A stretch of DNA of 6,702 nucleotides from Acidothermales bacterium (GCA_017354575.1 JAFMQP010000221.1:1-6702); one strand, 5' to 3'. Positions 1 to 6,151 are shown, numbered from the stretch's first letter. A program made the numbers and translations. The notes: generated by a model from the sequence alone, not told the origin.

Positions 1-1
1 G

Positions 2-112
2 GGCGTGGACGTCCGGTTCTTCAGAAATCGTTTCTGGGAGCGCCTGGCGGTGAACGTCGGGATCGTCCTGGTGCTCGGGGCGTTCTACCTGAGGTTCCTG
101 AAGGGTACGTGA
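2..112 (+). CDS. C-terminal end of an unrecognised membrane protein (5' end outside window)
   Basis: An open frame enters from the left edge and ends at TGA 110-112, giving 36 visible residues. They begin with an Arg/Phe-rich stretch (DVRFFRNRFWERL), continue with a hydrophobic segment of about 18 residues (LAVNVGIVLVLGAFYLRF) and end in LKGT. This looks like the last transmembrane helix of an integral membrane protein with a basic flank on the cytoplasmic side. No family motif is visible and I do not recognise the protein. A short independent ORF starting at an internal GTG is possible but has no visible ribosome binding site. It is convergent with the MarR gene. Confidence 0.5.
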   Translation, partial: GVDVRFFRNRFWERLAVNVGIVLVLGAFYLRFLKGT

Positions 113-175
113 GCGGAGCCGGCTCCCGGCCGGACGCGATGTGCGCGCAGAGCTCGTGCGCCGAGCGCCATGCCT

Positions 176-192
176 TCGCGGCTCGGCCGCGA
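176..192. terminator. Candidate bidirectional terminator hairpin in the convergent gap
   Basis: The sequence TCGCGGC-TCG-GCCGCGA forms a perfect 7-base-pair GC-rich stem with a 3-base loop. It lies 63 bases after the stop of the left partial gene and about 70 bases after the stop of the minus-strand MarR gene, where a shared terminator is expected. There is no T-tract on either strand, so it would be an actinobacterial-type stem without a U-tail. In DNA this GC-rich such stems also arise by chance. The rest of 113-264 shows nothing else apart from a 12-base palindrome GGAGCCGGCTCC at 115-126. Confidence 0.35.
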
Positions 193-264
193 GCGCGGAG
201 GCTGTGGACGCTTCGCCGACCTTGCCCCTCTCTCGTCCGCTGTCAGCGTGCCACAGCGCCGCGC

Positions 265-726
265 TCAGTTGGGCAAGGGACCGTCGGCGGCGTTCGCGGC
301 GCGCAGGGTACGCATCGCATCGGCCAGTGCCGTGGCCGCGTCGGGGCCGAGCGGGTCGAGGACGCGGCGTCGCAGGATCTCCGCGCACTCCTTGCGGGCA
401 TGCTCGGCGAGGTCGCGGCCGCGGTCGGTGAGAGCGCACTGCACCACCCGGCGGTCACTGGCGCTCGGGACGCGCTCGATGAGCCCGGCGTCGACGAGGC
501 GGTCGGCGACCTTGGTGAACCCGCCGCTGCTCAACGCCGCCTCCCCGGCCAGCCGGGTCATCGGCATCCGGTTGCCCGGCGTGCGGACCAGCCGCAGCAG
601 GATGTCGAACGGTGCGGGCGCGAGGCCGCAGCGCTCCCGGATCTCCGTCATCAGGCCCCGCTGGGTGGCGAGGTAGCCCTCGATCACGAGACCCCACCAC
701 GTCACCACCTCGTCGTCGCTCGCCAT
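265..726 (-). CDS. MarR-family transcriptional regulator, probable MhqR-like quinone-responsive repressor
   Basis: This 153-residue protein has the usual MarR length. The N-terminal helix is followed by a winged helix-turn-helix: MTRLAGEAALSSGGFTKVADR (about 55-76) with the recognition helix near 67-79, then the wing with SASDRRVVQCALTDRG (about 88-103) and the conserved DRR at 91-93. MarR proteins bind palindromic operators as dimers and are released by small phenolic ligands or thiol oxidation. Three cysteines are present (C33, C97, C114), but a thiol switch cannot be inferred from that alone. The ATG at 726 was chosen over an in-frame upstream start at 882 because the longer form would read through the divergent promoter and into the neighbouring dioxygenase gene, and its extra residues are not MarR-like. 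No Shine-Dalgarno precedes this ATG. The divergent dioxygenase/hydrolase pair and the palindrome between them suggest a local repressor that also controls itself. The family is certain; the quinone ligand is inferred from context. Confidence 0.92.
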   Translation of the reverse strand: MASDDEVVTWWGLVIEGYLATQRGLMTEIRERCGLAPAPFDILLRLVRTPGNRMPMTRLAGEAALSSGGFTKVADRLVDAGLIERVPSASDRRVVQCALTDRGRDLAEHARKECAEILRRRVLDPLGPDAATALADAMRTLRAANAADGPLPN

Positions 727-732
727 GGTGGC

Positions 733-738
733 ATCGTA
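733..738 (-). promoter_or_regulatory. Candidate -10 box of the MarR gene (leaderless transcript)
   Basis: On the minus strand TACGAT fits the actinobacterial TAnnnT -10 pattern. It ends 6 bases before the A of the start codon at 726, so transcription would begin at or next to the ATG. Together with the absence of a Shine-Dalgarno this predicts a leaderless mRNA. The -35 region would fall at about 755-761, touching the left arm of the palindrome, but no good -35 hexamer is visible (ATTCCC at 16-base spacing is the best). Confidence 0.35.
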
Positions 739-759
739 TCCAGAAATCTCGCTCGGGAA

Positions 760-777
760 TATCTTGCGCGGAAGATA
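760..777. promoter_or_regulatory. Inverted-repeat operator, probable binding site of the divergent MarR regulator
   Basis: TATCTT-GCGCGG-AAGATA is a perfect 6+6 inverted repeat across a 6-base centre. One more complementary pair lies outside it (A758/T779). It stands out as an AT-containing island in GC-rich DNA, sits in the 94-base gap between divergent genes and overlaps the candidate -35 regions on both sides. The TATCT(8 bases)AGATA layout matches the MhqR operator of Bacillus subtilis as I recall it (TATCTCGAATTCGAGATA). Binding by the neighbouring MarR protein is an inference from position and symmetry. Confidence 0.72.
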
Positions 778-792
778 GTTCCTGGCTAGCGT
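764..792 (+). promoter_or_regulatory. Candidate promoter of the dioxygenase/hydrolase operon
   Basis: TTGCGC at 764-769 and TAGCGT at 787-792 are separated by 17 bases and fit the TTGnnn/TAnnnT pattern of actinobacterial vegetative promoters. The -35 box lies inside the palindrome, so a bound repressor would block it. The predicted start of transcription is near 799, leaving a leader of about 22 bases that includes the ribosome binding site. Confidence 0.5.
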
Positions 793-807
793 CGAGACGA
801 GAAAGCC

Positions 808-814
808 GAGGAGG
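808..814 (+). promoter_or_regulatory. Strong ribosome binding site of the dioxygenase gene
   Basis: GAGGAGG lies 6 bases before the ATG at 821. It is the strongest Shine-Dalgarno in the window and fixes the start of this gene. Confidence 0.85.
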
Positions 815-820
815 CTGACG

Positions 821-1807
821 ATGACCCTCGCCACGAGCGGACTCCACCACGTCACCGCGATCGCAGGTGACCCCCAGCGCAACGTCGACTTCTACCTGAA
901 GGCGCTCGGCCTCCGGTTGGTGAAGACGACCGTGAACTTCGACGACCCGGGCACCTACCACCTCTACTACGGCGACGGGTCGGGCCGGCCCGGCAGCCTG
1001 TTGACCTTCTTCCCCTGGCGTGGCGCACCGTCCGGCCGCCGGGGCACGGGGCAGGCGACGACGACATCGTTCTCGGTGCCCGAGGCGTCCATCGGCTGGT
1101 GGCAGCGGCACCTCGCCGACCTCGGCGTGGACGTGGGCAAGGCCCGCAGCCGCGACGACGAGGACGTGCTCACCTTCAGCGACCCCGACGGCCTCGCGAT
1201 CGCGCTCGTGGCGCACCCGCAGGGCGACCCGCGCGCGCCGTGGGACTCCGCGTTCGTGCCGGCCGAGCACGCGGTGCGCGGGCTGCACTCGGTGACGCTG
1301 TCGGTCGTCCGCGAGGACGCGACCCTCGGCCTGCTCACCGAGATGGGCCTGCACCACGCGAGCGACGACGGCAACAGGATCCGGTACGCCGCCGGTGACG
1401 GCGGGCCCGGCGCGTTCGTCGACGTGCTCGTCACCCCGGACGCGCCCGAGGGCCTGGTCGCCGCGGGCACCGTCCACCACGTCGCCTGGCGGGCACCGGA
1501 CGGCGCGACCCAGCGCGCCTGGCGCGAGGAGCTGGTCGGCCAGGGCGTGCATGTCACCGGCATCCGCGACCGGCAGTACTTCACGTCCATCTACTTCCGC
1601 GAGCCGAGCGGCACGCTGCTCGAGATCGCGACGGACGCACCGGGCTTCGCCGTCGACGAGCCGCTGCTCGAGCTCGGTCGCGCGCTCAAGCTGCCGCCGT
1701 GGCTGGAGCCGAGCCGGGAGCAGATCGAGGCGGCGCTGCCCAAGCTGAACCTGCCCGGTCTCGACGAGGAGCCGCCGGTCGCGGCGCGGCAGGCGACCGA
1801 TGAGTGA
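821..1807 (+). CDS. Ring-cleaving dioxygenase of the VOC superfamily (MhqE/MhqO/PcpA-like)
   Basis: This 328-residue protein has two glyoxalase/VOC modules, about 7-135 and 154-275. Proteins of this group are Fe(II) extradiol-type dioxygenases that open hydroquinone rings (PcpA) or belong to the quinone-stress genes mhqE/mhqO. The likely metal ligands are H10 in GLHHVT, H220 in TVHHVAW and E268 in GTLLEIATDAPGF. Their spacing (210 and 48 residues) is close to the H11/H227/E276 triad of PcpA. The stretch DRQYFTSIYFREPSG (250-264) and the C-terminal LPPWLEPSREQIEAALPKL (291-309) are typical of the family. A cytoplasmic enzyme is expected, as no signal peptide or membrane segment is seen. It is the first gene of a two-gene operon and its last 8 bases overlap the next start, implying coupled translation. 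The family call is firm. The substrate (a hydroquinone or catechol) is inferred, and automated annotation might simply call it a glyoxalase. Confidence 0.93.
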   Translation: MTLATSGLHHVTAIAGDPQRNVDFYLKALGLRLVKTTVNFDDPGTYHLYYGDGSGRPGSLLTFFPWRGAPSGRRGTGQATTTSFSVPEASIGWWQRHLADLGVDVGKARSRDDEDVLTFSDPDGLAIALVAHPQGDPRAPWDSAFVPAEHAVRGLHSVTLSVVREDATLGLLTEMGLHHASDDGNRIRYAAGDGGPGAFVDVLVTPDAPEGLVAAGTVHHVAWRAPDGATQRAWREELVGQGVHVTGIRDRQYFTSIYFREPSGTLLEIATDAPGFAVDEPLLELGRALKLPPWLEPSREQIEAALPKLNLPGLDEEPPVAARQATDE

Positions 1808-2438
1808 GCCCGCGTTCGCGTACCGCCTGCTGCCGGGAGCCGGCACCGGGCCCGTGCTCGTCGTCCTGCACGGCACGGGCGGCGCACCGGAGGACCTGCT
1901 GCCCGTGGTGCACCAGCTGTGCCCGGACGCCCCGGTGCTCGCGCCGGTGGGGCAGGTGACGGAGCACGGCATGCGCCGGTGGTTCCGGCGGCTGGCCGAG
2001 GGTGTCTTCGACACCGAGGACGTGATCGCGCGCGCCGGACAGCTGGCCGACTTCCTGCGGTCGGCACGCGCGAGGCACGGGCTCGGCGGCCGCCCGCTCG
2101 TGGCCGTCGGCTTCTCGAACGGCGCTAACATCGCGGCCGCGGTGACGCTGCTGCGTCCGGACGCGCTCACCCGCGCGGTGCTGTTCAACGCGATGCTGCC
2201 GGTACCCGACCCGCCGCGGCTCGACCTCACCGGCACCCGGGTGCTGCTCTCCAACGGGCGGCGTGACCCGATGGCGCCGGTCGACTCGGCCGAACGCCTC
2301 GTGGCGCTGCTGCGTGAACGGTCGGCGGACGTCCGCGAGCACTGGCACCCCGGCGGACACCAGCTGACCCTCGACGGCGTGGCTGCCGCGAAGCGTTGGC
2401 TGAGCGACGAGCTCACGGGGGTCGGTGGCACGAGCTGA
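1800..2438 (+). CDS. Alpha/beta-hydrolase, MhqD-like carboxylesterase/phospholipase family
   Basis: This 212-residue single-domain serine hydrolase resembles small carboxylesterases (predicted esterase/YpfH group) and MhqD. The oxyanion-hole motif is HGTGG (24-28). The nucleophile elbow is GFSNG with S106. The acid is D156 in NGRRDPMAP and the base is H187 in PGGHQL. The RRWFRR stretch (59-64) after the first domain third is typical of this group. No signal peptide is seen, so it is cytoplasmic. The ATG overlaps the dioxygenase stop (ATGAGTGA), which indicates translational coupling and a shared function. The pairing dioxygenase plus hydrolase beside a MarR gene mirrors mhqE-mhqD under MhqR in Bacillus subtilis. 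The substrate is unknown; hydrolysis of a ring-cleavage product or of a quinone-derived ester is an inference. Confidence 0.9.
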   Translation: MSEPAFAYRLLPGAGTGPVLVVLHGTGGAPEDLLPVVHQLCPDAPVLAPVGQVTEHGMRRWFRRLAEGVFDTEDVIARAGQLADFLRSARARHGLGGRPLVAVGFSNGANIAAAVTLLRPDALTRAVLFNAMLPVPDPPRLDLTGTRVLLSNGRRDPMAPVDSAERLVALLRERSADVREHWHPGGHQLTLDGVAAAKRWLSDELTGVGGTS

Positions 2439-2475
2439 CCTCGGCAGGGCAGACTCGCGTCAGGACGTTCGAGAC

Positions 2476-2479
2476 GGAG
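2476..2479 (+). promoter_or_regulatory. Ribosome binding site supporting a GTG start
   Basis: GGAG lies 6 bases before the GTG at 2486. It decides between this GTG and an out-of-frame GTG at 2482. The 47-base gap 2439-2485 shows no convincing promoter or terminator, so readthrough from the upstream pair is possible. Confidence 0.6.
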
Positions 2480-2485
2480 CCGTGA

Positions 2486-3211
2486 GTGAGAGCCGCCCCA
2501 GAAGCACAGCGCAGGCTGATCGACCTGCAGGAGCTCGACAGCACGCTCGACCGGTTGGCGCACCGGCGCGGGACGTTGCCCGAGATCGCCCGCGCCGCGG
2601 AGCTGACCGACCGGCTCACCAAGCTGCGTGACGAGGTCGTCGCGGCGGAGACGAACCAGTCCGACCTGCAGCGCGAGCAGCGCAAGGCCGACACCGACGT
2701 CGAGCAGGTCCGCACCCGCGCCTCGCGGGACCAGCAGCGGCTCGACACCGGCGGCGTCGCGTCGCCGAAGGAGCTGGAGAACCTCCAGTCCGAGATCGGG
2801 TCGCTGCGCAAGCGGCAGGCCGACCTCGAGGAGGTCGAGCTGGAGATCATGGAACGCCTGGAGGAGGCCGGCAGCCGGGTCGCCGAGCTGGCCACCGAAC
2901 GGGACGCCGCCGAGAGCGAGCTGAGCAGCGTCGAGGCCGCCAGGGACGAGGTGTTCCAGCAGATCGACGCCGAACGGGAGCAGGTGGCCGCCGAACGCGC
3001 GGGCGTCGCCGCGGACGTCCCGGACGACCTGCGGACGCTCTACGAGAAGCTGCGCCAGCAGTTCGGCGGCGTCGGTGCCGCGCTGCTCGACGGCAACCGG
3101 TGCGGCGGCTGCCATCTCGCGCTCAACCCGGCCGAGCTCGCGCGCGTCCGTGGCGCGCCGGACGACGAGGTCGTCCGCTGCGACGAGTGCCGCCGGATCA
3201 TCGTCCGATGA
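2486..3211 (+). CDS. Coiled-coil zinc-ribbon protein (CT398/HP0958 type, Rv2229c-like)
   Basis: This 241-residue protein starts at GTG. Residues about 8-175 are highly charged, Glu/Arg/Gln-rich heptad-type sequence and form the long coiled-coil hairpin of this family. The turn region contains SPKELENLQSEI (93-104), a family hallmark. The C-terminal zinc ribbon has C206-GG-C209 and C232-DE-C235, a four-cysteine site. Related proteins in Helicobacter (HP0958) and Chlamydia (CT398) bind sigma-54 and flagellar or secretion components. In actinobacteria the function is not established and a nucleic-acid or protein scaffold role is only a guess. The gene precedes the RNase H/phosphatase gene by 10 bases, as in mycobacteria (Rv2229c-Rv2228c). 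The NIF3-like gene often found on its other side is not here. The family assignment is confident, the function open. Confidence 0.92.
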   Translation: MRAAPEAQRRLIDLQELDSTLDRLAHRRGTLPEIARAAELTDRLTKLRDEVVAAETNQSDLQREQRKADTDVEQVRTRASRDQQRLDTGGVASPKELENLQSEIGSLRKRQADLEEVELEIMERLEEAGSRVAELATERDAAESELSSVEAARDEVFQQIDAEREQVAAERAGVAADVPDDLRTLYEKLRQQFGGVGAALLDGNRCGGCHLALNPAELARVRGAPDDEVVRCDECRRIIVR

Positions 3212-3221
3212 GCGGGCGCTG

Positions 3222-4346
3222 ATGAGGCTGCGGGTCGAGGCGGACGGCGGGTCGCGCGGCAACCCGGGTCCGGCGGGTTACGGCGCCGTCGTGCGGGACG
3301 CCGACAGCGGCGAGGTGCTCGCGGAGGCGTCCGAGTCGATCGGCGTCGCCACCAACAACGTCGCCGAGTACCGCGGCCTGGTCGCCGGGCTCACCGCCGC
3401 CAGGGACGTCGACGCGGACGCCGACGTCGAGGTCGCGATGGACTCCAAGCTCGTCGTCGAGCAGATGCGTGGGCGCTGGCAGGTCAAGCACCCGGATCTC
3501 CGGCCGCTCGCCGTCGAGGCGCGCAGGCTCGCGAGCGGGTTCGGCTCGGTGAGCTACGACTGGGTGCCCAGGGCACGGAACGCGCACGCCGACCGGCTCG
3601 CGAACGAGGCGATGGACGCCGCCGTCGGCACCGGGACGTCCCGGCCCGCACCGCCGACGGCGTTGCCCGACGGCGGGCCCGCGGACGAGCGGGAGAACGC
3701 GCGCACGTTCGTGCCCCCGCAGTTGGGCACCCCCACCCGCACGGTCCTGCTGCGGCACGGCCAGACCGCCGCGGCCCGCGACGGCTGGTTCAACGGCAGC
3801 GGTGACGAACCGCTGACCGACGAGGGTCGCGCGCAGGCGGCGGCGGTCACCGACGTGCTCGCCGCGGGCGAGCGCGTCGACGCCGTGGTCGCGTCACCGC
3901 TGCGCCGGGCCAGGGAGACGGCCGACATCGTCGCGGCCAAGCTCGACCTGCCGGTGCGCGAGGAGGAGGACCTGCGCGAGGCGGCCTTCGGCGAGTGGGA
4001 GGGGCTGGCGATAAGCGACATCGCCGCCCGCTTCCCCGGTGAGCTGGAGCGGTGGATCAGCGACCCCGGCGCGCGCCCGCCGGGCGGTGAGAGCATGCGC
4101 GACGTACGCCGCCGCGCGGCCCGCGCCCGCGACAAGATACTCGCCCGGTACCCGAAGAAGACCGTCCTCGTCGTGGCGCACGGGATGCTGCTCGCGGTGC
4201 TCATCTCGGTCGCGCTCGACGTGCCGGTCGAGGTCGTCTACCGGCTCAGGATCGAGACCACCGCGCTGTCGTCCGTCGACTGGTACGCCGGGGGTTACGC
4301 GCGGCTCACCTCGTTCAACGACACGACGCACCTGATCACGCCGTAG
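3222..4346 (+). CDS. rnhC: Bifunctional RNase H / acid phosphatase (RNase HI domain fused to a CobC-like histidine phosphatase)
   Basis: This 374-residue protein is close to the 364 residues of Rv2228c. The N-terminal RNase HI domain (1-132) cuts the RNA strand of RNA-DNA hybrids. Its four acidic residues are visible: D8 in EADGGSRGNPG, E49 in NNVAEYRG, D74 in AMDSKLVVEQM and D124 in NAHADRLANEA. A Pro/Ala-rich linker (about 133-172) leads to a histidine phosphatase domain (173-374) with RHG at 178-180 (H179 phospho-acceptor), the second arginine in SPLRRARET (225-233), E253 in LREAAFGEWEG and the second histidine H320 in VVAHGML. In mycobacteria this second domain acts as a CobC-type alpha-ribazole-phosphate phosphatase. 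The ATG at 3222 was chosen because the RNase H fold begins directly there, while the same frame upstream only reads through the zinc-ribbon gene. All key residues are intact, so both activities are predicted. The symbol follows mycobacterial usage. Confidence 0.95.
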   Translation: MRLRVEADGGSRGNPGPAGYGAVVRDADSGEVLAEASESIGVATNNVAEYRGLVAGLTAARDVDADADVEVAMDSKLVVEQMRGRWQVKHPDLRPLAVEARRLASGFGSVSYDWVPRARNAHADRLANEAMDAAVGTGTSRPAPPTALPDGGPADERENARTFVPPQLGTPTRTVLLRHGQTAAARDGWFNGSGDEPLTDEGRAQAAAVTDVLAAGERVDAVVASPLRRARETADIVAAKLDLPVREEEDLREAAFGEWEGLAISDIAARFPGELERWISDPGARPPGGESMRDVRRRAARARDKILARYPKKTVLVVAHGMLLAVLISVALDVPVEVVYRLRIETTALSSVDWYAGGYARLTSFNDTTHLITP

Positions 4347-5621
4347 ATGAGCGGCGGCTGGCCGGCCGAGACGGTCGGTGTGGTCCTGCTGGTGGCCGTC
4401 CTCGCGTTCGCGATCACCCGGCCACGGCGGCTGCCGGAAGCGGTCGCGGCCGTGCCCGCCGCCGCGATCGCGCTCGCGCTCGGCCTGGTGTCCCCGCACC
4501 TGGCCGCGGGCCGCGCGCGCGAGCTGCTGCCCACGCTCGGCTTCCTCGCGGCGGTCCTCGTGCTCGCGCACCTCGTCGACCGCGAGGGCGTTTTCGAGTG
4601 GCTCGGCGAGCGGCTGGCCCGCTCGAGCCGTGGCCGTCCGCGCCGGTTGTTGGTGCTGACCTTCGCCGCGTCGGCCGGCACCACGGCCGTGCTCAGTCTG
4701 GACGCGACGGTCGTGCTGTTCACGCCCGTGGTGTTCGCGACGGCCAGCACGTTGCGGCTGCGGGCGAGGCCGCACGTCTATGCGTGCACGCACCTGGCCA
4801 ACTCCGCGTCGACGCTGCTGCCGGTGTCGAACCTGACCAACCTGCTCGCGTTCGGCGTCACGGGCCTGAGCTTCCTGTCGTTCACCGGGCTGATGGCGAT
4901 GCCGTGGCTCGCGGCGATCGCCGTCGAGCTGGCCGTGTTCCTGCGCTTCTTCGCCACCGACCTCGTCGGCACGGACGGCGACGCCGAGCCGTCGCCGTCG
5001 TGTCACGGCACGCCGGCGTTCGCGCTCGCTGTCCTCGCCGCGGTGCTCGCCGGGTTCGCGCTGACCTCGCCGGCGGGCCTGCCGCCGGTGTGGACGGCCG
5101 CGGCGGGCGCGCTCGTGCTCGCCGTCCGCGGCCTCGTCCGCGGCACGGTCACGTGGCGCGCCGTCCTCGCCGAGACGGCGCCGCTGTTCCTGCTCTTCGT
5201 GCTGGCGCTCGCGATCGTCGTCCAGGCGGTGGTCGGCAACGGGCTCGGCGACGTGCTCACCGCGGTGGTGCCGCGCGCGCCCGGGCTCGGGAGCCTGCTG
5301 GCGACGGCGGCGGTGGCGGCGGTGCTCGCCAACCTGGTGAACAACCTGCCGGCGACGCTGGTGCTGTTGTCGGTGCTCGGCCCGCATCCCCACCCGGGCG
5401 TGGTGCTGGCCATGCTGCTCGGCGTCAACATCGGGCCGAACGCGACGTACGTGGGCTCGTTGGCGACGCTGCTGTGGCGCCGCGTGCTCGCCCGGCGCGG
5501 CGCGACGCCGGGACTGCGCGAGTTCCTCACCCTCGGCGCGTGGACCGTCCCCGCGACGCTCGTGGCCGCCGTCGTCATGCTCTGGCTCGCGCTCCTCGTG
5601 ACCGGCAGGATGGGCGCATGA
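4347..5621 (+). CDS. ArsB/SLC13-like permease (ion transporter superfamily), substrate uncertain
   Basis: This is a 424-residue, strongly hydrophobic protein, about the length of ArsB, with roughly ten to twelve membrane segments. The two inverted halves each carry the family signature: LSLDATVVLFTPVVFATA (117-134) and STLLPVSNLTNLLAF (155-169) in the first, NLVNNLPATLVLLSVL (329-344) and GVNIGPNATYVGSLATLLW (359-377) in the second. The LANSASTLLPVSNLTN and NIGPNATYVGSLATLLW stretches closely resemble ArsB arsenite carriers. A short hydrophilic loop (205-222) separates the halves. The ATG follows the upstream TAG stop with no gap and has no Shine-Dalgarno, so it probably depends on reinitiation. 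No ArsR, ArsC or other arsenic gene is visible, so arsenite export is not supported by context. Sodium-coupled anion transport is the alternative. Its stop overlaps the Usp start by 4 bases. Confidence 0.88.
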   Translation: MSGGWPAETVGVVLLVAVLAFAITRPRRLPEAVAAVPAAAIALALGLVSPHLAAGRARELLPTLGFLAAVLVLAHLVDREGVFEWLGERLARSSRGRPRRLLVLTFAASAGTTAVLSLDATVVLFTPVVFATASTLRLRARPHVYACTHLANSASTLLPVSNLTNLLAFGVTGLSFLSFTGLMAMPWLAAIAVELAVFLRFFATDLVGTDGDAEPSPSCHGTPAFALAVLAAVLAGFALTSPAGLPPVWTAAAGALVLAVRGLVRGTVTWRAVLAETAPLFLLFVLALAIVVQAVVGNGLGDVLTAVVPRAPGLGSLLATAAVAAVLANLVNNLPATLVLLSVLGPHPHPGVVLAMLLGVNIGPNATYVGSLATLLWRRVLARRGATPGLREFLTLGAWTVPATLVAAVVMLWLALLVTGRMGA

Positions 5622-6151
5622 CGAGGGTGGTCGTGTGGGTGAGCGAGGGCACCTGGGAGGGCTGCGTGGACGCGGCCGCCCGGCTCGCTCCGCCGGACGC
5701 GGACGTCACCTTGCTGCACGTGACCGACGCGGAGGTGGTCGCCGCGGCCTCCGGTGCGTTCGAGGGGCTGCTCGGCCGCGGCCGGCACGACCCGGGGGAG
5801 GCCGTGCGCGAGCTCGCCGGTCCCGCCGAGCGACGGCTGCTCGCGGACGCCGCACGCCGGCTCGGGCGTCCGGTGCGGACCGAGGTGCGCACCGGCGCTG
5901 TCGAGCGCGAGGTAACGGCGGCGTGCGAGGGCGCGGACCTGCTGGTCTGCGCGCGCGACGGACGCCGCGACCGGCTCGGCCCGCCCAGCCTCGGTCACCA
6001 CACCAGGTTCGTCGTCGACCACGCGCCCTGCGCCGTCCTGCTCGTCTGGCCGGACCAGGCGCCGGGCCTCGACTCCATCCCGCCCGAGCCGCCGCACCCG
6101 CCGCACCACCGGCCGGGCCCGCCGCGCCCGCCGGGCCTGCCGCCTCCTTGA
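5618..6151 (+). CDS. Universal stress protein (UspA family) with Pro/His-rich C-terminal tail
   Basis: This 177-residue protein has one Usp domain (1-146): an N-terminal strand MTRVVVWVSEGTWEG, then DVTLLHVTDAE (29-39), GADLLVCARDG (105-115) and the C-terminal RFVVDHAPCAVLLVWP (130-145), which matches the usual HAPCPVLVV end. Many Usp domains bind ATP through a GxxG...GS/T motif. Here the second part reads GHHT (126-129) instead of the common GSVS, so nucleotide binding is uncertain. Residues about 155-177 form a proline-rich tail with three histidines, made only of P, H, G, R, E and L, which is absent from ordinary Usp proteins. The start overlaps the permease stop as ATGA, and AGGA lies 7 bases upstream. 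The tight coupling suggests a cytoplasmic partner or regulator of the permease, recalling transporters that carry fused Usp domains. That link is inferred. Confidence 0.87.
   Translation: MTRVVVWVSEGTWEGCVDAAARLAPPDADVTLLHVTDAEVVAAASGAFEGLLGRGRHDPGEAVRELAGPAERRLLADAARRLGRPVRTEVRTGAVEREVTAACEGADLLVCARDGRRDRLGPPSLGHHTRFVVDHAPCAVLLVWPDQAPGLDSIPPEPPHPPHHRPGPPRPPGLPPP

Noticed and set aside
694..856. An exact 13-base direct repeat CCACCACGTCACC at 694-706 and 844-856 on either side of the divergent promoter.
   Set aside because: Each copy is explained by coding: antisense to VVTWW in the MarR protein and sense for HHVT, the metal-ligand motif of the dioxygenase. A similar run at the second HHVA motif near 1480 fits this. 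No operator-like symmetry is seen.
727..882. An in-frame upstream start (882) that would add 52 residues to the MarR protein.
   Set aside because: It would run through the divergent promoter, the palindrome and the dioxygenase start, and the added residues are unlike the MarR N-terminus.
455..3262. A 935-codon open frame on the minus strand covering the dioxygenase, hydrolase and zinc-ribbon genes.
   Set aside because: It is antisense to three well-supported genes, its translation is low-complexity and rich in Arg, Ala, Gly and Val with no recognisable domain except where it crosses the MarR region out of frame. Such long antisense frames are common in GC-rich DNA with strong third-position bias.
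4598..5617. The in-frame N-terminal extension of about 340 codons ahead of the Usp start.
   Set aside because: It overlaps the permease in another frame, is Arg/Ala/Gly-rich nonsense-like sequence, and the Usp fold begins exactly at the ATG at 5618.
6060..6148. A GC-rich CCG/CGC run that could fold into stems and act as a terminator before the MFS gene.
   Set aside because: It is within the Usp reading frame, encodes the Pro-rich tail, and shows no clean long stem. The next gene starts only 6 bases after the stop.
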